A DNA stretch of 64,000 nt from Pseudooceanicola atlanticus (GTDB lineage Bacteria; Pseudomonadota; Alphaproteobacteria; Rhodobacterales; Rhodobacteraceae), in assembly GCF_000768315.1 (NCBI RefSeq), contig NZ_AQQX01000015.1, positions 1 through 64,000 on the forward strand, read 5' to 3'. The position numbers were made by a program, and so were the translations under genes. The first letter of the stretch is position 1, and every line of letters begins with the position of its first letter. This document shows, in pieces, positions 17,104 to 25,258 of the stretch. The notes under the pieces were generated by a model. The model worked only from the letters and a program-made list of their open reading frames with translations, did no database searches and was not told where the DNA came from.

Positions 17104-17780
17104 GGGGACGCTCCTTCCAGCCGGTTGAAGACGGCCAGCACCCGCTGGACGTGGTTTTGGGTTTCTCGAAACGGTGGAATGCCGGAATGCTCGCGCACGG
17201 CGTCGGGTCCGGCATTGTAGGCGGCGAGCGCGAGTCGCGCGTCGCCAAACTCGGCCAACATCAGGGCGAGGTAACGCGCGGAGCCGTCGAGGTTCTGTTT
17301 CCAATCATGGGGGTCGACGGCAAGAGCGCGGGCTGTATCGGGCATCAACTGCCCGAGCCCGACCGCCCCGACATGGGAGACGGCGTGCGGATTGTACGCA
17401 CTCTCGATCTCGATATTGGCGCGATAGAGGTGGAGCCAGTCCGTGACGGTGATATCGGCTGCACGGAGCCCAGGGTGGCTCGCATAGCGCAGTCCGGTCT
17501 CCTCGATCGCGGCGAGGATATCCGGGCGTGGTGTGAGCGCGCGAGGGATCATCGCCGCGACGCGCACCCCTTCACGTCGCTCAGTGCGGCGCTCCTCGCC
17601 CAAGATGCGCAAACCGTCCGAAGCCGAGCCAACGCCAACCCCGTCATTGTAGTTGCGCGCGAACCGCTCCTGGGCGCGCGACGGCGAAAGAGAACCGTCC
17701 CCCGCCATCACCAGGACCATGTCTGCCGATGCCGGGAGGCCCAGGTAGGAAAGGAAAAGGGCGCTAAGCCCGGCTGGCAG
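17100..17780 (-). CDS. Lytic transglycosylase (first of two), start codon unclear
   Basis: About 226 residues. A signal peptide-like segment ([20 protein letters not shown]) is followed by an SLT domain with the catalytic Glu in [15 protein letters not shown], then [13 protein letters not shown] and [19 protein letters not shown]. It would open peptidoglycan for the channel. The reading frame overlaps the end of the upstream 118-aa gene, and no ATG, GTG or TTG lies immediately before the signal segment. The coordinate given uses a CTG at 17780. The next in-frame ATG (MVLVMAG) would remove the signal. The domain is certain; the start is not. Confidence 0.75.
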   Translation of the reverse strand: MPAGLSALFLSYLGLPASADMVLVMAGDGSLSPSRAQERFARNYNDGVGVGSASDGLRILGEERRTERREGVRVAAMIPRALTPRPDILAAIEETGLRYASHPGLRAADITVTDWLHLYRANIEIESAYNPHAVSHVGAVGLGQLMPDTARALAVDPHDWKQNLDGSARYLALMLAEFGDARLALAAYNAGPDAVREHSGIPPFRETQNHVQRVLAVFNRLEGASP

Positions 17781-18120
17781 CCATCTCTTCGCTGGAGAGT
17801 TTGTGAACCGTCCGCTTGCCCTCTTCCAGAGGCACGTCGGCGTGCGAGAAACCGATCCCTTGCAGGAAGGAGATGACCCCGGTGACGGTCTTGATCTCGC
17901 GGATCTTGATGTCGTTGCGCGAGGTTCGGGTCCGGGCCGTGACCAGAAGTTTCTCGATCCCATCGTCGCTGACAGCGCGCATGATCCAGACCCCATGCCA
18001 GTTGGGGCCTTTCTTGAAGGCGTCTTCCTTGCAGACAACTTCGACGCGATAGCCGCTGGCGACCAGATCGCGGAATCTGGGTTCGGTGACCACATTCGGG
18101 GCTTCTTTTTCTAGGTCCAT
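17764..18120 (-). CDS. Unknown protein, first gene of the virB operon
   Basis: This 118-aa soluble protein ([16 protein letters not shown] start) has no signal peptide or recognisable motif. The middle ([41 protein letters not shown]) looks like a beta-rich fold. Translation could also begin at a TTG at 18141 or GTGs at 18132 and 18123; a GGAG at about 18136-18139 favours none clearly. It is the promoter-proximal gene of the virB operon, below AT-rich motif copy B. I do not recognise a function. Confidence 0.6.
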   Translation of the reverse strand: MDLEKEAPNVVTEPRFRDLVASGYRVEVVCKEDAFKKGPNWHGVWIMRAVSDDGIEKLLVTARTRTSRNDIKIREIKTVTGVISFLQGIGFSHADVPLEEGKRTVHKLSSEEMAASRA

Positions 18121-18182
18121 CACCCGGATCACGTTCTCCAATAGGGCGAATGACCAGGCTTCAGGTGTTGAAGTCCAGGCAT

Positions 18183-18199
18183 ACGATGATATAGTATTG
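18183..18199. promoter_or_regulatory. AT-rich operator-like motif, copy B (virB promoter region)
   Basis: The 17-mer ACGATGATATAGTATTG agrees with copy A (290-306) and copy C (19928-19944) at 14 of 17 positions each. It lies in the divergent region between the leftward virB operon and the rightward gene at 18265, so it could control both. Confidence 0.55.
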
Positions 18200-18264
18200 G
18201 CTCACAAGATAAACTTTTGATGCGACAAGCGGATTGTTGCTCAATTGACGAATAGACGGTTCCC

Positions 18265-18585
18265 ATGCATTTGATCAAGAAAATAAGGGGCTTGGACGCC
18301 TTCAGGTTGTGCGTGTCGATCATGGCACAAGCTATACTTCTGGTCGCGTGCCTGGCAGGCGAAGTCTCCGCCGCGTCCTGTTTGCCGCCGCCCAGGCCGT
18401 TCGTGCCAAGCGATTCTCAAGCCGCGCGGGACTATGTCGATCTCATCCGCAGCGACTTTGAGATCTACATGCGGGACATCCAGAGCTACTTTCGGTGCCT
18501 TGAGGTTGAGCGCGCGCGGGCGTTCGAAGAGGCGCGCGAGGTGAGCCAGGACTACGGACGCTTCCTGGAATTGATGGACGAGTGA
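18265..18585 (+). CDS. Small secreted protein beside the virB operon
   Basis: This 106-aa protein has a signal peptide (about residues 14-36, ILLVACLAGEVSA). The mature part is helical and charged, with cysteines at SCLPPP and YFRCLEVER, and a DYVDLIRSDFEIYMRDIQ helix. It is divergent from the virB operon across copy B. I do not recognise the family. Similar small secreted helical proteins occur near conjugation operons, so a transfer-related role is possible. Confidence 0.55.
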   Translation: MHLIKKIRGLDAFRLCVSIMAQAILLVACLAGEVSAASCLPPPRPFVPSDSQAARDYVDLIRSDFEIYMRDIQSYFRCLEVERARAFEEAREVSQDYGRFLELMDE

Positions 18586-18719
18586 ATTGGCCGCGACCTT
18601 TTCGAAGGGCCGCCGTCTTGTGAAATCTGGCCGTATCGGCGGCGTGCAGTTCGGAGTCTCTATCATCATGTAAACGCCCACTATCCACTTTTTAGATAAT
18701 CTATAAAGTAGATTAGCCC

Positions 18720-18740
18720 TGTCACAAGAGGTTTGTGACA
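18720..18740. promoter_or_regulatory. Inverted repeat enclosing the ribosome binding site of the XRE gene
   Basis: TGTCACAA and TTGTGACA form a perfect 8-bp inverted repeat around GAGGT, ending one base before the GTG start at 18742. The Shine-Dalgarno AGAGG lies at the loop. It could be the DNA operator for autorepression by the XRE protein, or an RNA hairpin that affects translation. Confidence 0.6.
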
Positions 18741-18741
18741 C

Positions 18742-18999
18742 GTGGCGAAAACGATCAGGAGTTCGGGACATGAGGCACTTCGCGACGCTTTGATTGCGGC
18801 GCGGAAGGCGGCTGGCTTAACGCAGGCCGAACTCGCTTTACGTCTCAGATGCCACCAGTCCTTCGTCGCTCGTCTGGAGAGCGGAGAGCGTAGGGTCGAC
18901 GTAGTTGAGTTGATCGTACTCGCGCGTGCTCTGCAGATCGATGCGGTTACGCTACTGGCAGCGGCCGAGGCGGCGACGGAACTCGATCACCGGATTTAA
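18742..18999 (+). CDS. XRE-family transcriptional regulator
   Basis: This 85-aa protein is almost entirely one Cro/CI-type helix-turn-helix (residues 11-66: [23 protein letters not shown], then [20 protein letters not shown]). It likely binds DNA as a dimer. The GTG start is set by AGAGG about 10 bases upstream. The perfect repeat at 18720-18740 is a likely autoregulatory site. As the only classic regulator inside the transfer region, it may control the mob and virB promoters carrying the shared AT-rich motif. Confidence 0.82.
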   Translation: MAKTIRSSGHEALRDALIAARKAAGLTQAELALRLRCHQSFVARLESGERRVDVVELIVLARALQIDAVTLLAAAEAATELDHRI

Positions 19000-19139
19000 G
19001 ACGAGGCGAAGGGCTGTCGCCTCGGATGGTATGACGAAATCAAGCCTCGGTGGGACCGAAGGGCAATGATAACAGCGGATTGTTATGGGACGCTGCGATC
19101 CACGGTCTCTAATGCAGGTTTGGTGCAGAGGACAACGTC

Positions 19140-19886
19140 TTAGTAGTTCACCTGCTCGAACCCGTAATTGCCCTCATAGTCTCGCCAGTCGACGAACACC
19201 GAGCGGTGATAGATGGAGGGGCAATGATCGCCCCAACGTTCCAAGCCGACATGCGCCTCGGGCAACGCGGCGACGGACGAACGAGACCAGTAAAAATCGC
19301 CCTGGATTCCATAGGAACCGAGAAGGACTGTTTCGAAACGGCTGCAATCGCTGTCGCGGGATTCGTGTTGGCGCGCATACCGAACATCGAAGACACGGAT
19401 CGAGCGGATGAAGTTGAACTCCGGTCCACTGATGTCGATGTCGGCTCGGTCCTGGATCAGATGTAACGCAAACCCGTCAGGGTGAGGTAGTGGCTCGACG
19501 CCTTTCGACCGCACGACGGCAGGCAAGAGGGCGCCAGCTTTTTCGGGGTCAGATTCCGCGAGGTTCTGGGGCAGGGTAGAAGCGTTGGAGAAGAGGATGT
19601 CAATGACACGCCGAGTGCGACCGGGGTCGTCTACAGGTTCGAAGGAGGCCCCCATGGGGCAACGCCAGATCTGGAGGGGAGGCTCGACAGGCCATGGCGT
19701 GATCCGTCGTATGAACTCTGCACGTGCCCGCGAACAGGGCTCTGATGCCGGCCAGCCGCCGGAGAGGCAGAGCAGGATGGCGCAATCGATCGGGTAGGTC
19801 TGCGCCGACGCGCTGTTTCCACCTCCGCTCAGCGAGGCCGTTCCCGCGACGACAGCGAGAAAAAAATAACGAAGGAAATTGCGCAT
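19140..19886 (-). CDS. Secreted Cys-containing protein of the transfer region
   Basis: This 248-aa protein has a signal peptide to about residue 30 (NSASAQT). The mature N-terminus YPIDCAILLCLSGGWP followed by CSRARAEFIRRITPWPVEPP resembles a segment I associate with hypothetical proteins of alphaproteobacterial conjugative plasmids. No enzymatic motif was seen. The ATG at 19886 is preferred over a TTG two codons upstream. AT-rich motif copy C lies 42 bases upstream, linking its regulation to the mob and virB operons. Confidence 0.65.
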   Translation of the reverse strand: MRNFLRYFFLAVVAGTASLSGGGNSASAQTYPIDCAILLCLSGGWPASEPCSRARAEFIRRITPWPVEPPLQIWRCPMGASFEPVDDPGRTRRVIDILFSNASTLPQNLAESDPEKAGALLPAVVRSKGVEPLPHPDGFALHLIQDRADIDISGPEFNFIRSIRVFDVRYARQHESRDSDCSRFETVLLGSYGIQGDFYWSRSSVAALPEAHVGLERWGDHCPSIYHRSVFVDWRDYEGNYGFEQVNY

Positions 19887-19927
19887 ATCCAAGAGCTCGA
19901 TTGACTGTGATGCAGAATCTGAGGATT

Positions 19928-19944
19928 ACGATAATATACTATCG
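19928..19944. promoter_or_regulatory. AT-rich operator-like motif, copy C
   Basis: ACGATAATATACTATCG shares 14 of 17 positions with copy B and is itself an inverted repeat (CGATA-N6-TATCG). It lies 42 bases upstream of the secreted-protein gene that ends at 19140. Confidence 0.55.
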
Positions 19945-19993
19945 TCGAGCGGTCAAATTCGAATTTTTGTAACTGTCTTGGAGCGCCTTGATG

Positions 19994-20248
19994 CTAAAGC
20001 AGATCGGCTGAGCCCCTGAGCGACAGCTCCTCCAAAAGGTCAGTAACCTCATCGGTGGTGACAGTCTTTGCATTCGCAATCGTGTTCCGGCTTAACGGGG
20101 GATCGATATGGTGTGCCGTACGTTTGGGATCGAGCCAGAGGATGGACAGTTCTGACGTATTCCAGCGATAGACCCAACCAACGGTTCGATCACTGCGACC
20201 GTCAACAAGCCGCGCGACCGGAACCGCTTCTTCCTTTTCGATGCTCAC
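19994..20248 (-). CDS. Small conserved-looking protein of unknown function
   Basis: This is an 84-aa protein if translation begins at the GTG at 20248 (VSIEKEEAVPVARLVDGR), which has GGCGG about 10 bases upstream. A beta-rich core WVYRWNTSELSILWLD is followed by an acidic C-terminus (TDEVTDLLEELSLRG). The open frame extends 48 codons upstream but that part looks non-coding. No family recognised; it marks the end of the transfer region. Confidence 0.5.
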   Translation of the reverse strand: MSIEKEEAVPVARLVDGRSDRTVGWVYRWNTSELSILWLDPKRTAHHIDPPLSRNTIANAKTVTTDEVTDLLEELSLRGSADLL

Positions 20249-20456
20249 CGGTTCGTGTCCGCCTTTTCTGCTTCGGTTCTTCAGTCCTATTCGGCTGGGA
20301 CGTTCCCGTGATCTGATCTCGGTTGAACTTATTCCTGGCTCGTTAAAAAGGGGCGACACCGACCGCGTCGGTGCCGCCAGAGGTTCGCCCACAGGGAGGT
20401 GGTAGAGGGCGAAACCTATTGAAAATAGGGGAATTTCATGTTGCGCATAATCCTTC

Positions 20457-21290
20457 TTATGTTAATTTCCAGACTCCGCCATCTTGTACCACCCGCGACT
20501 CAGACAACAGCTTCTCCAGATGCGCCGCAACGTTTCGTCCTGCGGCCATTGCGATATGTGGGTCGGTTTTCTGGTAGACGGAAGCGGCGATATTCTGGAC
20601 CGAATCCGGGGTGTTTGAGAGGTGGGCGAGGATCTCCGCCTCGCGACGCATGCGGTTGGAAAGCAACCGTTTGACGTAAGGTTGCGGATCCCGGAGTATA
20701 GGTCCGTGCCCCGGAAAGTAGATCCTATCGTCGCGCTCAATCAGCCGCTGTAGCTGCGCGCAGTAGTCGTGCATGTTTCCGTCAGGGGGGCTGACGATCG
20801 AACTGTTCCAACTCATAACGTGGTCGCCCGTGAAGAGCACTCCGTCAGGTCTCGCGAAACAAAGGTGGTCGCTCGCGTGACCAGGTGTGTGCAGGACGGT
20901 AAGACCGGCAATGACCTGTCCGTCCTCCAGAAACCGGTCAGGTCGAAATGCATCGTCAGGGAATGCCCGTGAGGCATAAACAGGTGCGTCTGTCCGTGCT
21001 CGCAGGGCTGGGACGACTCCAAAATGATCAGAATGGTGGTGTGTGAGCAGAATCCCGGATGGTTTGGCCCCCAAATTTTCGATGATTGCCCCGAAATGTG
21101 TACTGTCTTCTGCTGGGCCGGGGTCGATTATGAACCGACCATCAGGCGTATCAATGATGTAGCTATTTGTCCCGTGGTAGGTCATCTTTCCGGGATTGTT
21201 CGCGACGATCCTCAGAATTCCAGGGGCCAATTCGACTCCCTTCGCGCGGCAAGGCTCCGGCTCTGAGAAAAATATGCTGCTTCTTTTCAT
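20457..21290 (-). CDS. Metallo-beta-lactamase-fold hydrolase
   Basis: This 277-aa protein has the MBL metal-binding motif HHHSDH at residues 84-89, plus TPGHASDHLCF, FTGDHV and FPGHGP, giving the full set of ligands. The N-terminal GTNSYIID and DPGP segments match the glyoxalase-II/LACTB2-like branch. A role as thioester or nucleotide-type hydrolase is possible; the substrate cannot be read from sequence. The ATG at 21290 is chosen at MKRSSIFF. No good Shine-Dalgarno is visible. It lies downstream of bioY on the same strand, separated by 186 bases. Confidence 0.8.
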   Translation of the reverse strand: MKRSSIFFSEPEPCRAKGVELAPGILRIVANNPGKMTYHGTNSYIIDTPDGRFIIDPGPAEDSTHFGAIIENLGAKPSGILLTHHHSDHFGVVPALRARTDAPVYASRAFPDDAFRPDRFLEDGQVIAGLTVLHTPGHASDHLCFARPDGVLFTGDHVMSWNSSIVSPPDGNMHDYCAQLQRLIERDDRIYFPGHGPILRDPQPYVKRLLSNRMRREAEILAHLSNTPDSVQNIAASVYQKTDPHIAMAAGRNVAAHLEKLLSESRVVQDGGVWKLT

Positions 21291-21440
21291 TGTGTGCGAC
21301 CAGGTATTGATTGCGAACAATTTGGTTCGCAAAGTTTTGCGCATTGCTCTCGCATGGCGCCGGAAACCTCAGGCTGGCGTCCGGTGCCTGTCAAATCCGG
21401 CATCGGACTATTTCAACTTACATTGGACCAGGCCCGTATG

Positions 21441-21455
21441 AGACTGAAACAGTCT
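21441..21455. terminator. Weak hairpin downstream of bioY
   Basis: AGACTG-AAA-CAGTCT lies 22-36 bases beyond the bioY stop on the minus strand. It may end the carboxylase-bioY transcript. The stem is only six pairs and no T-run follows, so termination is uncertain. Confidence 0.3.
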
Positions 21456-21476
21456 GATACAGTCTTGGGCTGGCAG

Positions 21477-22043
21477 TCACACAGCGCGGCGATTATGGTA
21501 AGCAGTATACAGAACTACAGCAATTGTCGCCTTCGTCAGATCCCCGAGAAGGAACGGGTAAAGACCGGCGTTCAGCAACTTTTCGCCATAGCCGACAAAG
21601 CCACCCAACCAGAGCAGCCCTGCGCAATACATGACTATCGAACCCAAAAAGACCGCGACAGATGCTCTGAACGCAGGCCGAAGTCCTTGCAGTGCTTGAA
21701 CAATCCACCCGGCGGCGGCCGCCGCAAGTGCGAAGCCTACCAAGTATCCGCCTGTGGGACCCGCAATATACGCCGGTCCGGCCAGAGCCGGAGGCGTGCC
21801 TGCGAAGACCGGCAGGCCAAGCAGACCTTCAAAAAGGTATGTCACAACAACAAGACTACTGCGCACCGGCCCCAGGAAAAGGCCCAGACCCAAGACAACC
21901 AGGGTTTGTGTAGACATGGGAACCGGGTAGAACGGCACCACGATTTTGGCGGATAGTGTCAGAAGAATTGTGCCGACGAGAATTATCGAGATCTCTTGGG
22001 TAAGTTTTGCGAGTGTTTGGCTTTGAGTGGTTTCCAGATTCAT
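21477..22043 (-). CDS. bioY: BioY biotin transporter substrate-binding subunit
   Basis: This 188-aa membrane protein has six hydrophobic segments and the BioY signature regions. These are VPFYPVPMSTQTLVVLGLGL near residue 35, and GPTGGYLVGF near 95. It takes up biotin as an ECF or stand-alone transporter; no bioM or bioN is present. It follows the acyl-CoA dehydrogenase gene after 48 bases with AGGA upstream. It probably ends the TetR-carboxylase operon, supplying the cofactor for the three biotin enzymes in this cluster. The coupling is inferred from gene order. Confidence 0.93.
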   Translation of the reverse strand: MNLETTQSQTLAKLTQEISIILVGTILLTLSAKIVVPFYPVPMSTQTLVVLGLGLFLGPVRSSLVVVTYLFEGLLGLPVFAGTPPALAGPAYIAGPTGGYLVGFALAAAAAGWIVQALQGLRPAFRASVAVFLGSIVMYCAGLLWLGGFVGYGEKLLNAGLYPFLLGDLTKATIAVVLYTAYHNRRAV

Positions 22044-22091
22044 CTTTTTCGTCCTTGTTTCTGTAGATTGTTAATTTTTTGGATAGTAAGC

Positions 22092-23258
22092 TCACATGCG
22101 CTTGGCGACTTCTTCCAACATGACTTCGCTCGCCCCGCCGCCGATGGCCTGCACACGGGCATCGCGTGACATGCGTTCCACCGGTGTTTCGCGCATATAA
22201 CCCATACCGCCGTGAAACTGGACGCAGTCATAAAGCACGCTGTTCACCAGTTCGCCGCAATAGGCTTTGACCATCGAGACCTCTTTCACGCAGTCACCGC
22301 CCGCGGCATCCAGACCGGCGGCGTGATAGACCAGCTGACGTCCTGCAGCGATCCGCGTCTGACAGTCGGCCAGCCGTTGGCGCACGGCCTGCTTGTCCCA
22401 CAGAACGCCGCCAAAGGCCCTGCGCTGCTTGACATAATCCACGGTCATGTCCAGCGCGGTTTGCGCTTCGGCACAGGCCATCGCACCCAGCACAATGCGT
22501 TCGTTCTGGAAGTTCTTCATTACCGAATAGAAACCGCGGTTGACCTCGCCCAAGACGTTTTCGGCCGGGATACGGACATCTTCGAAGATCAGTTCGGCAG
22601 TGTCCGAGCACAGCCAGCCGGTCTTGTTCAACGCCCGTCCGACCGAAAAGCCCGGCGTGCCTTTTTCGACCGCAAATATGGTGATCCCGCGCGACCCCTT
22701 GGCATCCGGATCGGTCTTGGCACCGACAAAGTAGAGATCGCCATGCACGCCGTTGGTGATGAACATCTTGGTGCCGTTCAGCACCCAATCCGACCCGTCC
22801 CGCACCGCGCGGGAGCGCATGCCCGCCACGTCCGAGCCCGCGCCCGGTTCGGTCACAGCAACGGCGGTGATCATTTCGCCCGAGACGATCGACGGCATCC
22901 AGCGCGCCTTCTGTTCGGGCGTGCCGGCGTTTTCCAGATGCGGCGAGGCCATGTCGGTGTGGACCAGAACCGTGGCCGAGAACCCGCCGAAAGTGGATCG
23001 CCCGACCTCTTCGGCCAAAACCACGCTGGACATCACGTCCAGCCCCGCGCCGCCATACTGTTCGTCATAGCGCATCCCCAGCACGCCGAGATCACCCATC
23101 CGGCGCAGCACGTCGCGGGGTACCTTGCCCTGCTCCTCCCAAGGCTCGGCCTTGGCGGTCACCTCGGCTTCAATGAACCGGCGCAACTGGTTGCGGATCA
23201 TCTCGAGGTCTTCGTTGAACGGGCCGGTGACCTGAGTAATGCTGTCTTGTCTGGTCAT
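22092..23258 (-). CDS. Acyl-CoA dehydrogenase, long-chain/isovaleryl-type
   Basis: This 388-aa FAD flavoprotein introduces an alpha,beta double bond into an acyl-CoA. Signatures are VTEPGAGSDVAGM (substrate/FAD loop), FITNG, and FHGGMGYMRE near the C-terminus. The catalytic base is probably the Glu in FQNERIVLGA, the helix-G position used by isovaleryl- and long-chain enzymes. The ATG at 23258 overlaps the preceding stop (ATGA) and has AGAGGA upstream. In context with a carboxylase and a methylglutaconyl-type hydratase it would play the LiuA/AtuD role. Confidence 0.9.
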   Translation of the reverse strand: MTRQDSITQVTGPFNEDLEMIRNQLRRFIEAEVTAKAEPWEEQGKVPRDVLRRMGDLGVLGMRYDEQYGGAGLDVMSSVVLAEEVGRSTFGGFSATVLVHTDMASPHLENAGTPEQKARWMPSIVSGEMITAVAVTEPGAGSDVAGMRSRAVRDGSDWVLNGTKMFITNGVHGDLYFVGAKTDPDAKGSRGITIFAVEKGTPGFSVGRALNKTGWLCSDTAELIFEDVRIPAENVLGEVNRGFYSVMKNFQNERIVLGAMACAEAQTALDMTVDYVKQRRAFGGVLWDKQAVRQRLADCQTRIAAGRQLVYHAAGLDAAGGDCVKEVSMVKAYCGELVNSVLYDCVQFHGGMGYMRETPVERMSRDARVQAIGGGASEVMLEEVAKRM

Positions 23259-25258
23259 GTGTTTTCCTCTGGATCGAGTTTGATAAGTGGGGCGTGCCCG
23301 GCGACCGTATCGCCGGGTGCACAATAGATTTCAGTCACCACGCCCGCGACCGGCGCGGGCAGGCTTTGCAACAGCTTCATGGCCTCAAGCACCACCAGCG
23401 TGTCTCCGGCTTTGACGCGATCGCCGAGTGCGACGCGCACCTCGGCCACGGCGCCGGGCATGGGTGCGGACAACAGGTCAGCGACGCCAGACCCGCCGGT
23501 GGCACGTTGCAGATGCTGGTCTTCCAGCGTACGCAGGTCTGTCGCGGTCATTCCAGCAGGGGTTTGCAGGTGCACTCGCCAGTGACTCGGCGCGCGCACG
23601 ACGTAAGCGATGCGCGAAAACGGAACCCCGTCGATGCGTCCGCTCAGACGGCATCCTGTTAAAGCGGCACTCTCGACCGTGATGGTCTGGCCGTCCGGTT
23701 GAATGGCAGTCAACCCCGACCCGGAGCCGTACATGCGGATCGGTTCGTCTTTGGTTGTGTCCCAATAGAAGGCCGCGCCGGACTGTCGCGCAGGGGCTGT
23801 GAGTCGCCATGACCCTAGGCTTTCCCAGGGCGACGCGCCCGCCGGCACGAGACGCAGATGCAGCGCCATCGCGGCAAAGGCCATGTCCCGGTGATCAGCG
23901 GACGATTCAGTCCAGCCGCCTGGAAACATCTCGGGCAGGTACGAGGTATGGTGACGGAACGCCGCAAAATCCGGGTGTGCCAGTAACGCGCGTTGATAGG
24001 CCAGGTTCAGGCCGACGCCGCCGACGGCAAAAGCATCGATCGCGGTGATCGCCCGGCGGATCGCCCCGGTCCGATCCGGCGCGTGGACGATCAGCTTGGC
24101 AATCATGGAATCGTAGTGGTGGCCGACGACCGAACCGCACTCTACCCCAGTGTCCAGCCGCACATCCGCAGGCGGCGCCCAAAGGGTGATCTCGCCCGTT
24201 TCGGGGTGAAAATTCTCGGCCGGGTTTTCGGCGGCGATGCGGATTTCAATGGCGTGCCCGTCAAACTGCACATCGCCTTGCGTCAGCGCCAGCGGCTCGC
24301 CCCGCGCGATGCGCAACTGCCATTCGACCAGATCGATGCCGGTGATCGCCTCGGTCACGGGGTGTTCCACCTGCAACCGGGTATTCATTTCCAGAAAGTA
24401 GTATTCACCGCGCCCGGGGTCATAGAGGTATTCCACCGTCCCGGCGGAGCGATAGCCGATCGCCTGCGCCAACCGCACCGCTGCCGCACGCATTCGGTCG
24501 CGCACAGCCTCGGGAAGATCGGCGGCGGGGGCTTCTTCGATCAGCTTTTGGTGGTTGCGTTGCAGCGAACAATCGCGGTCGCCCAGATGCAGCACGGTGC
24601 CGTGAGTGTCGCCCAGAACCTGCACTTCGACGTGGCGGGCACGGGGCGCATAGCGTTCGAGGAACACCGCCGGATCGCCGAAGGCGCTCTGCGCTTCGGC
24701 CCGGGCAGATGCAATCGCTTCGGGTGCGTCGCCCAGATCGGAGACAAGCCGCATCCCGCGTCCGCCGCCGCCGGCGCTGGCCTTGACCAGAAAGGGGGTG
24801 CCAAGCGCCTCGGCCTCTTGCAGCAGGCGCGCGTCGGACTGATCCTCGCCGCGATAGCCGGGCAGGACGGGCACGCCTGCGGCTTCGGCGGCAGCCTTGG
24901 CCTCGATCTTGGAGCCCATCCGCGCGATAGCGTCGGGTTCCGGCCCGATGAACACAAGGCCCGCCGCCTCGACCGCCGCCGCGAAACCGGCATTCTCAGA
25001 CAGAAAACCATATCCCGGGTGCACCGCACCCGCGCCCGTCGCCCGCGCGGCCTCAAGGATGGCCTCGACGTTCAAATAACTGTCTGACGGGGCGGCCCCA
25101 CCGATGCAGACGGCATGATCGGCCTCGGCCACGAAGGGCGCGTCGCGGTCCGCGTCCGAAAACACCGCTACGCTTTCCAGCCCCAGTTTGCGGCACCCGC
25201 GCTGGATGCGCCGGGCAATCTCGCCCCGGTTGGCGATCAGAACGCGGGTGAAGCTCAT
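23255..25258 (-). CDS. Acyl-CoA carboxylase alpha subunit, biotin carboxylase fused to BCCP (carboxylase 1)
   Basis: This 667-aa protein carries out ATP-dependent carboxylation of its own biotin. The N-terminal biotin carboxylase has ANRGEIARR, HPGYGFLSE, the GGGGRGMR glycine loop and EMNTRLQVEHPVTE. A linker covers about 450-590. The biotinyl domain has EAMKLL with Lys628 as the biotin site (the more common form is EAMKM). The arrangement and length match methylcrotonyl-, geranyl- and propionyl-CoA carboxylase alpha chains. The ATG at 25258 overlaps the hydratase stop. Together with the beta subunit at 26059 it resembles LiuD. Confidence 0.92.
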   Translation of the reverse strand: MSFTRVLIANRGEIARRIQRGCRKLGLESVAVFSDADRDAPFVAEADHAVCIGGAAPSDSYLNVEAILEAARATGAGAVHPGYGFLSENAGFAAAVEAAGLVFIGPEPDAIARMGSKIEAKAAAEAAGVPVLPGYRGEDQSDARLLQEAEALGTPFLVKASAGGGGRGMRLVSDLGDAPEAIASARAEAQSAFGDPAVFLERYAPRARHVEVQVLGDTHGTVLHLGDRDCSLQRNHQKLIEEAPAADLPEAVRDRMRAAAVRLAQAIGYRSAGTVEYLYDPGRGEYYFLEMNTRLQVEHPVTEAITGIDLVEWQLRIARGEPLALTQGDVQFDGHAIEIRIAAENPAENFHPETGEITLWAPPADVRLDTGVECGSVVGHHYDSMIAKLIVHAPDRTGAIRRAITAIDAFAVGGVGLNLAYQRALLAHPDFAAFRHHTSYLPEMFPGGWTESSADHRDMAFAAMALHLRLVPAGASPWESLGSWRLTAPARQSGAAFYWDTTKDEPIRMYGSGSGLTAIQPDGQTITVESAALTGCRLSGRIDGVPFSRIAYVVRAPSHWRVHLQTPAGMTATDLRTLEDQHLQRATGGSGVADLLSAPMPGAVAEVRVALGDRVKAGDTLVVLEAMKLLQSLPAPVAGVVTEIYCAPGDTVAGHAPLIKLDPEENT

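Noticed and set aside
22044-22091. Biotin-responsive operator before bioY
   Set aside because: No match to the BioR or BirA operator patterns I know; the gap is short and fits simple operon continuation.
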